64,000 nt of DNA from J027 sp034437655 (GTDB lineage Bacteria; Chloroflexota; Anaerolineae; Aggregatilineales; J027), in the NCBI GenBank assembly GCA_034437655.1, contig DAOTTU010000085.1, positions 94,527 to 158,526 on the forward strand, read 5' to 3'. Numbering within the stretch: position 1 is the stretch's first letter; every line of letters starts with the position of its first letter. Positions 1 through 8,928 of this stretch are shown here, piece by piece. Under the pieces are notes generated by a model. The model worked only from the letters and a program-made list of their open reading frames with translations, did not search any database and was not told the DNA's origin. A program made the position numbers and the translations under genes.

Positions 1-1341
1 TTCAACCAGCGCAATCTGAAAATCAGGGGCATCGTTCTCACCAAAAAGGTGGGCGCGTGTCATGGCTTGGTTGAAGTTGCTGGCAATTTCTGCAAGAAAC
101 AGAGAATATCCTGAATACACAAAGGGCTGCGTACTGCGGCTGAGGTAAGAATGCATTGAGTGCCCGAGTTCATGGGCCAGCGTACTCATGCTAGAGAGTT
201 CATCAGTGTAGCTCATCATAATGAACGGATGGGTATCATATGATCCCGATGAGAAAGCCCCCTCGCGCTTGCCTTCGTTCGGATACACATCAACCCAGCG
301 CTGTTCTAAACAACCGCGCCGCATCGCGCTCACGTAGTCATCGCCAAGTGGTTGCAGACCGCTCGCAATCCAATCAACGGCTTGCTCATAGGGCACGTGG
401 GGTTGGTTTGGTGTCAACGGAGCCCAGATGTCGTAGGGGTGCAAGGTCTCAACGCCAAGCATTTCGCGCCGAATCCGCCAGTAGCGATGCCAGATTGGGA
501 GATGTTTTTTATATGTTTCCAGCAAATTGTGGAAAACGGCGACGTCAATATTGTGCGCACTGAGCCGCATGTGCAGCACCGATTCATAGCCGCGTACCCG
601 TGCCTGAAAAATCTGCTGCTTGACCGATGTCAGATAGGCATTGGTGAGCGTGTGTTTATGTGCGAGATACTGGTCAGCGTAATTGTTCCAGGCCGTGCGG
701 CGTGTTTCTCGGTCTGCAACCTTTTTGAGTCCGTCCATGCTACTCTGGGCCAACGTATGTTCGTTGCCTTCGCTGTCAACGGCGGGCGCGAACTTCATAT
801 CTGCCCCGGTTAGCCGATCTGAGGTTCGGTTCGCTGAGCTAAACGGTTCCGAGAGCATCCCCAGAATTTCTTCGACTTCGGCTGAACGCACGTGCGGCTT
901 CTGGCGCAGCAAATCATCGAACATTTGACGATACACCGCCAACCCTGCATGTTCATCTGCCCATTGCATCAACGTTTCTTCACCCAACGCTAGCAATTCT
1001 GGATCACGAAATGCAGTCGCAGCACCAGCAGCAGCGGCCAACCCCATCACCTGGCCGATCATCCCCGCTGCAACGTTATCGCTAGCATCAACGGCCTGGT
1101 TCATACCTGCGTAGACGTAGAGCTTATAAAGCTGACGTTCAACACCTTCTGCGAGCTGAAGAAATTCGAGTAGCGTTTCTGGCGATTCACTCAGGCGGCC
1201 AGCATACTCTTTGAGGGTGGGCAACGTTGCTCTGGTTTCATCAAATGCAGCGTGCCAGCCAGCTTCGTCTGCAAAAACGCTGGGTGCATTCCATTTATAC
1301 TGATCCTGTATCTCAGTGCGTGGCTTGATTGCTATGGACAT
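1..1341 (-). CDS. pepF: Oligoendopeptidase F (M3 metallopeptidase), 3' end outside window
   Basis: Zinc endopeptidase of the M3 family that degrades short oligopeptides in the cytoplasm. The ATG at 1341 opens a frame of 447 codons that runs off the left edge; family members are near 600 residues, so about a quarter is missing. The zinc motif HELGH is at residues 390-394 (codons 160-174), followed by the usual S-M-H-S-Y and a downstream LAEIASN segment that supplies the third zinc ligand. A GGAAAG ribosome site precedes the ATG. It lies downstream of sucD, separated by a terminator-like hairpin, so it is probably transcribed on its own. Family call is firm; the exact substrate is not. Confidence 0.93.
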   Translation of the reverse strand, partial: MSIAIKPRTEIQDQYKWNAPSVFADEAGWHAAFDETRATLPTLKEYAGRLSESPETLLEFLQLAEGVERQLYKLYVYAGMNQAVDASDNVAAGMIGQVMGLAAAAGAATAFRDPELLALGEETLMQWADEHAGLAVYRQMFDDLLRQKPHVRSAEVEEILGMLSEPFSSANRTSDRLTGADMKFAPAVDSEGNEHTLAQSSMDGLKKVADRETRRTAWNNYADQYLAHKHTLTNAYLTSVKQQIFQARVRGYESVLHMRLSAHNIDVAVFHNLLETYKKHLPIWHRYWRIRREMLGVETLHPYDIWAPLTPNQPHVPYEQAVDWIASGLQPLGDDYVSAMRRGCLEQRWVDVYPNEGKREGAFSSGSYDTHPFIMMSYTDELSSMSTLAHELGHSMHSYLSRSTQPFVYSGYSLFLAEIASNFNQAMTRAHLFGENDAPDFQIALVE

Positions 1342-1386
1342 GATATAACTTTCCTTTTTCACACGGTAACTTTGTCTGTTTACGAT

Positions 1387-1417
1387 ACAAAACGGGGTAC
1401 CCGCCATCGATACCCCG
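1387..1417 (-). terminator. Rho-independent terminator after sucD
   Basis: Read on the minus strand, a 7-bp perfect stem (CGGGGTA / TACCCCG, 1393-1399 with 1411-1417) is followed by TTTTG. It sits 24 bases past the sucD stop and upstream of the pepF start, so it would end the sucCD transcript. Confidence 0.6.
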
Positions 1418-1441
1418 CCCTGTTCATATGCTGTTCACGCT

Positions 1442-2299
1442 TTAGGACAACAAATCGGGAATCTGTTCGGGGTATTCGGCGACACTCACACCGACAGATT
1501 TAAATTTGTCGATCTTATCAGCGGCGGAACCGCTGCCATGTTCGACAAGCGCCCCGGCATGGCCCATCGTTTTGCCTTCGGGCGCACGTTGCCCCGCAAC
1601 AAACGCAACAACGGGTTTGGTCATGTGCTGTGCAATGAAGTCGGCGGCCTGTTCTTCGGCGTTGCCGCCAATCTCACCGATAAGCACGACTTTCTCCGTC
1701 ATGGGGTCGGCCTCGAACATTTCTAGCACATCAATAAAATTCGTGCCGTTGATGGGGTCGCCACCGATGCCGACGCAGGTTGTTTGCCCCATGCCCCGCT
1801 CTGTTAGTGCAAAGACAGCCTCATATGTCAGCGTCCCGCTTTTCGAGACAACGCCAATATTGCCCGGCGTGGCGATAAAGCCCGGCATAATCCCAACTCT
1901 GGACTGGCCCGGTGTCAGCAAGCCCGGGCAGTTCGGGCCAATCAGGCGCGCGTCGCTACCTTCCAGATGTTTGCGAACTTTCATCATGTCCGCAATCGGA
2001 ATACCTTCCGTAATGCAGACGATCAGTTCAATCTCAGCGTCAATCGCTTCCAGGATGGCATCACCCGCGAAGGGGGGCGGCACATAGATCACGGTGCAGT
2101 TGGCGTCTGTGGCTTCGCGTGCCATTTTCACGGTGTCAAAGATCGGTTTGCCAAGCACCCACTCGCCGCCTTTGCCGGGTGTTACCCCACCGACGACTTC
2201 CGTGCCATAGTCAATCATCTGCTGGGCGTGGAACATGCCTTGCTTGCCAGTCATGCCTTGCACAATCAGACGAGTGTCGTTGTCAATTAGGATAGCCAT
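1442..2299 (-). CDS. sucD: Succinate-CoA ligase, alpha subunit
   Basis: Alpha subunit of succinyl-CoA synthetase, which makes succinate and CoA from succinyl-CoA while forming ATP or GTP in the citric acid cycle. The 285 residues match the family length. A CoA-binding Rossmann fold fills the N-terminal half, and the phosphorylated catalytic histidine is His247 in MGHAGALVEHGSG. Its ATG overlaps the stop of sucC by one base (TAATG), so the two subunits are translationally coupled. Confidence 0.97.
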   Translation of the reverse strand: MAILIDNDTRLIVQGMTGKQGMFHAQQMIDYGTEVVGGVTPGKGGEWVLGKPIFDTVKMAREATDANCTVIYVPPPFAGDAILEAIDAEIELIVCITEGIPIADMMKVRKHLEGSDARLIGPNCPGLLTPGQSRVGIMPGFIATPGNIGVVSKSGTLTYEAVFALTERGMGQTTCVGIGGDPINGTNFIDVLEMFEADPMTEKVVLIGEIGGNAEEQAADFIAQHMTKPVVAFVAGQRAPEGKTMGHAGALVEHGSGSAADKIDKFKSVGVSVAEYPEQIPDLLS

Positions 2300-3471
2300 T
2301 AGTTCATTCTCTCCCGGACGATTTCTACAGCATTCTGGGCGGCTTCATAGAGACTACGCGCGGATCGCATGTTCGGCAACGCAGCCTCGTCAATAATTTG
2401 CAAGCCTTCTTCCTGATTAGTGCCCACGAGACGGATGACCATCGGTGCATCGGTCTGGACTTCTTCCAGCGCTTGCAAAATGCCACGAGCGACATCATCA
2501 CAGCGTGTGATTCCACCGAAGATATTGATGAGGATCGCTTGCACCTTTGGTTCTGCAAGGATGATACGTAACGCCGCTGCAACTTTTTCTGGCCCCGCGC
2601 CGCCACCAATATCAAGGAAGTTTGCCGGCCCGATGCCGTGCGCCTCGCCAAAGTGGGCCGTCATGTCCATTGTCGCCATTGCCAGCCCTGCACCATTGAC
2701 CATGCAGCCAATCTGCCCATCGAGCTTGACGTAGCTGAGGTCTGCGTCACGCGCATCAATTTCTTCTTGCGGGTCGGCACTGGTGTCACGGATTTCAACG
2801 AGCTGTGGTTGACGCATCAGGCCGTTGTCATCAATCGACATTTTGCCATCAAGCGCTTTCAATACCTGCTCACCGTCTTCTTCGACAATCGCCAGCGGAT
2901 TAATTTCACATAGCGTGGCGTCACTGGCCACAAAACACTTCCACAGCCCGACACAGATTTTGCGGAATTGCTTCCAGAGTGGGCGAGGAAGATCAATCGC
3001 CGACGCCAGTTCAACAATCTGATAGCCACGCAATCCCAGTAGCGGGTCGATGTGTATCCGGCGAATTTTTTCGGGTGCGGTGCGGTTAACCTCCTCAATA
3101 TCCATGCCGCCCTCTTCGCTAGCCATGAACAAGGGGCGGCCAGCAGCGCGGTCATTTGTTACGGCAAGGTAGATTTCGCCTTTGATGTTGGCACCGGGGT
3201 CAATCAGCACCTTATGAACCGTGTGCCCTTTAATGTCCATGCCGAGAATGGTGTTGGCGTGTTCATAGGCATCGTCAGGGGTCTTCGCCAGCTTCACACC
3301 CCCCGCTTTACCACGTCCACCCGTAAACACCTGTGCCTTGACGACGACCAGTCCACCGAGTTTTGCTGCTATATCACGAGCTTCGTCTGCGGTATGCGCC
3401 ACTTCACCGAGCGGTACCGGCACGCCAAACTCATGAAAGCGTCGTTTTGCCTGGAACTCGTGTAAATCCAC
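2299..3471 (-). CDS. sucC: Succinate-CoA ligase, beta subunit
   Basis: Beta subunit of succinyl-CoA synthetase, carrying the ATP-grasp fold that binds the nucleotide and Mg, plus the C-terminal domain that docks on SucD. I chose the GTG at 3471, giving 390 residues beginning with the family-typical VDLHEFQAK, because a perfect GGAGG lies 7 bases upstream and family members are 385-400 residues. A longer frame from 3543 would add 24 non-conserved residues and would begin inside the promoter. Conserved segments include VVKAQVFTGGRGKAGGVK and INIFGGITRCD. Confidence 0.96.
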   Translation of the reverse strand: MDLHEFQAKRRFHEFGVPVPLGEVAHTADEARDIAAKLGGLVVVKAQVFTGGRGKAGGVKLAKTPDDAYEHANTILGMDIKGHTVHKVLIDPGANIKGEIYLAVTNDRAAGRPLFMASEEGGMDIEEVNRTAPEKIRRIHIDPLLGLRGYQIVELASAIDLPRPLWKQFRKICVGLWKCFVASDATLCEINPLAIVEEDGEQVLKALDGKMSIDDNGLMRQPQLVEIRDTSADPQEEIDARDADLSYVKLDGQIGCMVNGAGLAMATMDMTAHFGEAHGIGPANFLDIGGGAGPEKVAAALRIILAEPKVQAILINIFGGITRCDDVARGILQALEEVQTDAPMVIRLVGTNQEEGLQIIDEAALPNMRSARSLYEAAQNAVEIVRERMN

Positions 3472-3514
3472 GAAATAGCCTCCATGTATTGTGTAAATGT
3501 CACAAATTGATAGG

Positions 3515-3543
3515 AGTATACCACCTTGCGTGCCACGCACCAA
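3515..3543 (-). promoter_or_regulatory. Predicted sigma-70-type promoter of sucCD
   Basis: On the minus strand TTGGTG (3538-3543) and TATACT (3515-3520) are separated by exactly 17 bases. Transcription would start near 3508, some 37 bases before the GTG of sucC. It also argues against the upstream start of the sucC frame. Confidence 0.6.
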
Positions 3544-3565
3544 TCAAGCCTTAACTGTCAGAGGA

Positions 3566-4849
3566 TTAAGGGCGCTTCAATTCCATAGATTCGGCCATCG
3601 CAAAAGCGGTTTCTTCCCAGTCGTCGCGCCCACGTTCCAACCCGTTAAATAGCAGCAAATAGTCGATGTCATCGACTGTTACCGTCGCGATGTATAGCGC
3701 CTCGAAGGAATCTTCACCGATGGTTTGACTCTGAAACTGAATGGTCGTAAATTTCCCGGCGTGGCCGTCAATGCTAATGTCGCGAATACTGGTGTGGACT
3801 TCTGTTTGCAACATACCCCGCTGAACATTGCTTGTTTCAAGGTTGACCTTGAACCATTGCGACATTGCACGGGCATAATCTGCACCAGTTGCACCACGTG
3901 CCTCACTGCCAGGAATGGCTTGAAACACTGCTATGGCAAGTTCATCAGACCGCAACCGTTGAAACAGCATCGTTGGATTGAAGCCAGAAACCCCGAATTC
4001 ATTAAAGCTGTCGTTCCGCCCCCACTCAAAATAAAAGGTCCAATATTGCAGATCATAGCGCGCCTGATCGGTGTCATAGCGTTGGGCTCCGGTATTGGTT
4101 AAAACGGTCCACGGGTCAATACCGGCCGGTGATAGGTCCCCGGTTGAGAAGATGATGGTGTTATAACGGTCTTGCACTGCCTGGTGTTGCCAGTCTCCTG
4201 GATAATTGATGATCACATAGTCATTTTCCGCAGATTGTGACAGGTCTGGCCCGGCGAAAAACGCAAAATATACACCGAAGGCACCGACTGCGACTGCGGC
4301 AAGCGCAAGTATTCCCCAGATCAGGAGCCAGTGCTTACCCTTTGCTCGTGTACGCTGGCTGGTGGACAATGAACGCGGTGGTTGGGTACGACGCACTCTA
4401 GAGTTAGTCGGTGACGGTTCGCTGTGAGCGTCAGTCGATGGCGATAATGTCGCTTTTGAAGACGGTCCCCATGAAAGGGCATCGTTTGGGGGCACAGCGT
4501 CTTGTGATGATGGCGACTGCATCTGCAATAGGTCATCCTGTGGGGAAATATCCGCTGACAACCAATCACCAGTTGATACAACGTGCGCCGCGTTAGCAGT
4601 AGCCGCTTTTTGTAGTACGTGGAGCATTGCTCGGGCTTTTTCATGTTGCGGAGAGAGCGTCAGGACTTTTACGAGATATTGTTGTTTCAAGGCTACGTCA
4701 TTGGTCAAATTTGCCAGCCCCCACCACCCACGCGGATCATCCGGGGTTTGGCGTAGATAGGTCTCTAGCGCATGTATCGCCTGTTGTGGCTGCCCGGCGC
4801 TGGCAAATTGCATTGCCTGTCGCAATAGCTCGGGGTATTTGGGCAACAT
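3566..4849 (-). CDS. TPR-membrane-anchored protein with extracytoplasmic domain
   Basis: No known function. Residues 1-80 form two or three TPR-like helices (pattern ...ALETYLRQTPDDPRGWWGL...). A hydrophilic, Ser/Pro-rich stretch follows, one membrane helix spans about 174-198, and an ectodomain of about 225 residues begins YVIINYPGDW. The orientation puts the TPR part in the cytoplasm and the rest outside. The start at 4849 has GGAG about 10 bases upstream. It is the last gene of the gatC-to-selB array, 40 bases after selB. The TPR-helix-ectodomain layout recurs in the protein at 13352-15364, suggesting a family of anchored scaffolds or sensors (inference). Confidence 0.75.
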   Translation of the reverse strand: MLPKYPELLRQAMQFASAGQPQQAIHALETYLRQTPDDPRGWWGLANLTNDVALKQQYLVKVLTLSPQHEKARAMLHVLQKAATANAAHVVSTGDWLSADISPQDDLLQMQSPSSQDAVPPNDALSWGPSSKATLSPSTDAHSEPSPTNSRVRRTQPPRSLSTSQRTRAKGKHWLLIWGILALAAVAVGAFGVYFAFFAGPDLSQSAENDYVIINYPGDWQHQAVQDRYNTIIFSTGDLSPAGIDPWTVLTNTGAQRYDTDQARYDLQYWTFYFEWGRNDSFNEFGVSGFNPTMLFQRLRSDELAIAVFQAIPGSEARGATGADYARAMSQWFKVNLETSNVQRGMLQTEVHTSIRDISIDGHAGKFTTIQFQSQTIGEDSFEALYIATVTVDDIDYLLLFNGLERGRDDWEETAFAMAESMELKRP

Positions 4850-4889
4850 GTGTGGCTTACTCCTTTACATCTGCTCCCACCTATTACCA

Positions 4890-6821
4890 TCACACAAACA
4901 TATACGGATTAAACAACATATCCCAGTCGCCCTGTCCCAGCAGATGTTCGTCTTGCACGCGGCGGGTCACTTGCTGGCTATTGAGAAATTCGAGGAAGGT
5001 TAGTGCGTACTTACGTGAAGTGCCGAATGCATCCCGAAAGCTACTGACTGAAAGCGAACTGCCAGCAGCCAACTCCTGATACGCATACTGCACCCAGTCT
5101 TCATATACAGCACGCGCCAACAATACTTCGCCGCTAATCCGCACTACTTCACCAGAGAACAACAGTACATCCAACAATACTGGTTCCCCCAGTTGTTGCA
5201 CTTCTTTTACAGAAGGCGGCGTGAACGGGTTTTGCGCAAACGCAGCGCGAATTGTTTCAAGTTGTGCCTGTTGTTGGCGAGTCAAGCGGGGTTCGAAATC
5301 TACATGGCGGACAAGTGGCGCTTCAATGATAATTTGTCCCTGTTCTTCCAGGGCTGCCAGAACCACATCCAACAATTCATCCGGTAGTTGAAGGTGTTGA
5401 CGTAATTGCGAGAGCGGCAGCCCCGGTAGCATAGGACGCTCAGTATGAAAATCACTGAGCAACACCTGCGCCCGCTCAATGCGCTGCCGCAAAACATCCA
5501 CATGCACGATATAGCTAGACGACGCCTGTGCCCGCAATACTTCCTCTGTTTGTGACAATAGCTCTTCCAACAACGGCATTTCGTTTTGCATCTGTTTTTG
5601 CGCGAATAATGCCGCAAGCTCTTTTTGAATATGCAGCGGCCGGCGGGCTTCAAGCAATACCTGTGTCAGCAAATCGGCGGGGGTACCACGTTGTAGCCGT
5701 TCAAAGCGTTGCAGCATGGCAGGTTGGTTACGTTTCCACTTCCGTTCTGGCGCAACGTCCAACACGACCCCGCCACCGATGGTTATCGCTGGTGAGGGCC
5801 GTCGGATGATGAAACGCTGCTTGCGTAGGAGCGCCAATGGCGTTTGCAGCACTATTTGTGCAGGGGCTTGTTCCCCGGGGTGTAGCTTGTCAGCAGTCAA
5901 TAACCGCACGCGGGCGACAGCTTCACTGGTCCCTGCGAACACCTTTACCTCAGCGTTGTGCATGAGCGGTTTCGGCGCGTCTGGCAAATAGTCTAGCGTG
6001 ACGTCAATAAGCTGCGTGGGGCGAATGTACCCCGGAATGCTGAGTACTTCCCCACGTGCAATCTCGTTATGGCTTACCCCGGTGATGTTGACCGCTACAC
6101 GGTTACCGGGCAATGCTTCGGCGATGTCCTGTTCATGGCTTTGCAGTCCACGAATACGACCTTTTAAACCAGATGGCTGTAACGCTATCTCATCACCACT
6201 GTGCAACACCCCGCCCAACAACGTACCAGTGACAACGGTGCCGAATCCACTCAGGGTAAATACGCGATCAATCGGGAGGTGTGGAATGTTAGTCTGACGT
6301 GTTTCGGTCAGTTCATCGAAAGCCGCTGCCAGAACACTGAGAAATTCGTCCAACCCGGCCCCGGTATGCGCGGAAAGCAGAAGAATCGGCGCATCACCGA
6401 ATTTTGTAGTGGCAAGGAGATCCTCCACTTCGAGCTGAACCAGTTGCAGCAACTCGTCATCGTTCACCGCATCGACTTTAGTGATAGCCACGAGCAGACG
6501 TGGAATGTCAAGCAATGTCAAAATGGAAAGGTGTTCGCGGGTCTGGGGCATAATGCCCTCGTCGGCAGCGACAACCAGCACAGCGACGTCAATGCCACCA
6601 ACGCCGGCCAGCATATTTTCGATGAAGTCTTCATGCCCCGGCACATCAACAATGCCAACCTCACGCCCGTCAGGCAACGTCAGCCAGGCAAAGCCGAGGT
6701 CAATGGTAAGCTGGCGGCGTTGTTCTTCCTCCCAGCGGTCAGGCTCAATTCCCGTCAACGCTCGCACTAACGATGATTTTCCATGATCGACATGGCCAGC
6801 CGTTCCCACCACAAATGTCAT
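4890..6821 (-). CDS. selB: Selenocysteine-specific elongation factor SelB
   Basis: GTPase that carries Sec-tRNA(Sec) to the ribosome at UGA codons next to a SECIS hairpin. The 643 residues show the EF-Tu-like G motifs GHVDHGKS (9-16), DVPGH (59-63) and TKVD (114-117), then beta-barrel domains, then a C-terminal tail of winged-helix repeats that reads the SECIS RNA (for example LTRQQQAQLETIRAAF). Its ATG overlaps the stop of selA (ATGA), so the pair is coupled. A Sec tRNA gene and selD are not in the window. Confidence 0.96.
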   Translation of the reverse strand: MTFVVGTAGHVDHGKSSLVRALTGIEPDRWEEEQRRQLTIDLGFAWLTLPDGREVGIVDVPGHEDFIENMLAGVGGIDVAVLVVAADEGIMPQTREHLSILTLLDIPRLLVAITKVDAVNDDELLQLVQLEVEDLLATTKFGDAPILLLSAHTGAGLDEFLSVLAAAFDELTETRQTNIPHLPIDRVFTLSGFGTVVTGTLLGGVLHSGDEIALQPSGLKGRIRGLQSHEQDIAEALPGNRVAVNITGVSHNEIARGEVLSIPGYIRPTQLIDVTLDYLPDAPKPLMHNAEVKVFAGTSEAVARVRLLTADKLHPGEQAPAQIVLQTPLALLRKQRFIIRRPSPAITIGGGVVLDVAPERKWKRNQPAMLQRFERLQRGTPADLLTQVLLEARRPLHIQKELAALFAQKQMQNEMPLLEELLSQTEEVLRAQASSSYIVHVDVLRQRIERAQVLLSDFHTERPMLPGLPLSQLRQHLQLPDELLDVVLAALEEQGQIIIEAPLVRHVDFEPRLTRQQQAQLETIRAAFAQNPFTPPSVKEVQQLGEPVLLDVLLFSGEVVRISGEVLLARAVYEDWVQYAYQELAAGSSLSVSSFRDAFGTSRKYALTFLEFLNSQQVTRRVQDEHLLGQGDWDMLFNPYMFV

Positions 6822-8164
6822 TGGGTGCCGTCCTGTAGGCCTTGAACGGTCCCAAGCAAGAGGTCATCTTGCGCGGGAAAAACCGTACGCGGGTCGAACA
6901 CAACGCGATGGTGATGAATGCGGGCAATAATCGGGATTGGTACGCTGCGTAGTTTCGCCAGCCAACTGTCGGGGTCTTCTGCCTCTAGCGCCAGCGCATA
7001 GCTTGGCATGGTGTCCCCCGGCAAACTCCCCCCACCAACCGTTGAGGATGCTGTGATGACCTCACCCCCAAGCGCTTGCTGCCAGCGTTCAGCACGGGCT
7101 TTAATCGTGCCCAGTGGCATAGAAATCATCTGCCAGACCGGGATTTTCTCCAGCGCTTCCCCATCGCGATAGTGCTGTAAGGTTTGTGCGAGGGCAGCAA
7201 TCGTTGTCTTGTCTGGGCGAAGCGAACGCATGAGCGGGAAACGGCGCACAGTTTCAACAAGATCACGCCGCCCAATGATAATCCCGGCTTGCGGCCCACC
7301 GAGTAACTTGTCGCCGCTGAACATGGTCAGGTCTGCACCCGCCTGCACGCTTTCATGCACGGTCGGTTCGGGTTGCAACCCAAACTGGGCTGTCTCAATC
7401 AAGGTGCCGCTGCCGAGGTCATCCAGCACAATAACGTCATGTTCCCGCGCAATCTCGACCATTTCAGGCAATGGTACTTCTTGCGTGAAGCCAATCTGTT
7501 TGAAATTCGAAGAATGCACGCGCATAATGGCTGCTGTGTTCGTCGTTATGGCATTGATATAATCCGAGGGACGGGTGCGGTTAGTAGTGCCGACTTCAAC
7601 CAGCTTCACCCCGCCCTGCTGCATGACTTCTGGGATACGATACCCACCGCCAATTTCGACCAGTTGCCCACGACTGACGATAACTTCCTTACCCCGGCAC
7701 AACGCCCCCAACACCAGCAAAACGGCCGCTGCATTGTTATTCACAACCACCGACGCCTCTGCGCCAGTAATTTCTACGATGAGGTCTTCAATGTGTGTCT
7801 GGCGTTTGCCGCGTTTGCCCCGTGCAAGGTCAAATTCAAGGTTGCTATACCCGGCACCAACCACCTGCATTGCAGCCAGTGCTTCTTCTGACAATGGTGC
7901 GCGGCCAAGATTCGTATGTACGATCACCCCGGTGGCGTTGATTACAGGGCGCAGGCTGGCTTGCTGGCGCTGTTGCAGTGCTGCCCGTGCCCATTCGACA
8001 AGGGTTGTTTGTGAGGGTGGTTCAAAGCCTTCACGGATGTGCAACCGTGCCCGTTCCAGAGCCGCTCGACAGGCTGCGACCTGAGCGGTGTGGGTGCTGC
8101 CTGGGTCGTTGAGTTGTTCAAGCAGTTGATAGACACCGGGGAGGAGTTGATAGGGGTTGGTCAT
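6818..8164 (-). CDS. selA: L-seryl-tRNA(Sec) selenium transferase SelA
   Basis: PLP enzyme that converts Ser-tRNA(Sec) to Sec-tRNA(Sec) using selenophosphate. At 448 residues it is close to family length. The N-terminal tRNA-binding helices are followed by NATGVIVHTNLGRAPL and by the PLP lysine Lys286 in FSGDKLLGGPQAG. It overlaps DUF1461 upstream and selB downstream by four bases each (ATGA), so it is translated as part of a tight operon. Confidence 0.97.
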   Translation of the reverse strand: MTNPYQLLPGVYQLLEQLNDPGSTHTAQVAACRAALERARLHIREGFEPPSQTTLVEWARAALQQRQQASLRPVINATGVIVHTNLGRAPLSEEALAAMQVVGAGYSNLEFDLARGKRGKRQTHIEDLIVEITGAEASVVVNNNAAAVLLVLGALCRGKEVIVSRGQLVEIGGGYRIPEVMQQGGVKLVEVGTTNRTRPSDYINAITTNTAAIMRVHSSNFKQIGFTQEVPLPEMVEIAREHDVIVLDDLGSGTLIETAQFGLQPEPTVHESVQAGADLTMFSGDKLLGGPQAGIIIGRRDLVETVRRFPLMRSLRPDKTTIAALAQTLQHYRDGEALEKIPVWQMISMPLGTIKARAERWQQALGGEVITASSTVGGGSLPGDTMPSYALALEAEDPDSWLAKLRSVPIPIIARIHHHRVVFDPRTVFPAQDDLLLGTVQGLQDGTQ

Positions 8165-8922
8165 GCATTCGCCCTATTCTGCCAGCGCTTCCAGAACCAC
8201 GGTGCCGCCATCAACAGCATTGCCCCAAGAATCGTCAACACCCCGATGCTAATCGCTGCATCAAACCAGAATTGTTCAGGGTACAGGCGAATCAATGTGT
8301 CACCGCGATAAAATTGCCAGGTGCCATCGGCAAAGAATATCTCATGGAAAGTATCGAAAAAGTATTCCCACGCGACCACAGCCGCCAACAGACCAGCAAT
8401 CATCAGTGCGATAGTAAGTTGTCCACCCCACCGCCATGCCTGGAACAGGTTCACCCGCGACGACGGCCGTCGTGCCAACAACACACTGCAAAATACCGTA
8501 ACTGCACCAGCCATCAGCAGAACCTGGAACGCGGCGTGGGTCACAACTTGCACGTCTTCCATGTGTTTGAGTTCACGCGCATTGAACGCAGTTGCACCGT
8601 TAATTTCCAGATCGGCCAGATAACTGATGGGCTCGTTGTTGGTCAGGTACAACACGCCATAGGGGCCATATTCGAGGCGGTCTTCGGTTGTGAAGCCATA
8701 CGAGTCTTCAGGAAAGCCGGGGCGATTGTACTCAATCTGTAAAAACTGTTCAGTCATGACCAGACGCACACTCAAAAGCACCAACATCACTGGTAAGGAC
8801 AGCACAATACAGGCTTGCAACACCCGTTGGATGCCAAGCGGCAACGCCAGGTCCAGCCGAGGTTCTTCTAGTGGTGGCGCAGCGGGGAAAGATTCATTAC
8901 GGCTTTGTTGTGTTTCAGACAT
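8161..8922 (-). CDS. DUF1461 (TIGR01906-like) integral membrane protein
   Basis: Function unknown. Of 253 residues, hydrophobic spans lie near 34-55, 130-150, 170-190 and 220-245, giving about four membrane helices. The extracytoplasmic loop after the first helix carries the family pattern YNRPGFPEDSYGF, then a YLTNNEP-like segment, then FNARELKHMEDV. These are the features by which I recognise DUF1461. It follows the spermidine-synthase-like gene by 6 bases and overlaps selA. A link to selenium use is only positional. Confidence 0.8.
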   Translation of the reverse strand: MSETQQSRNESFPAAPPLEEPRLDLALPLGIQRVLQACIVLSLPVMLVLLSVRLVMTEQFLQIEYNRPGFPEDSYGFTTEDRLEYGPYGVLYLTNNEPISYLADLEINGATAFNARELKHMEDVQVVTHAAFQVLLMAGAVTVFCSVLLARRPSSRVNLFQAWRWGGQLTIALMIAGLLAAVVAWEYFFDTFHEIFFADGTWQFYRGDTLIRLYPEQFWFDAAISIGVLTILGAMLLMAAPWFWKRWQNRANA

Positions 8923-8928
8923 GAAGTG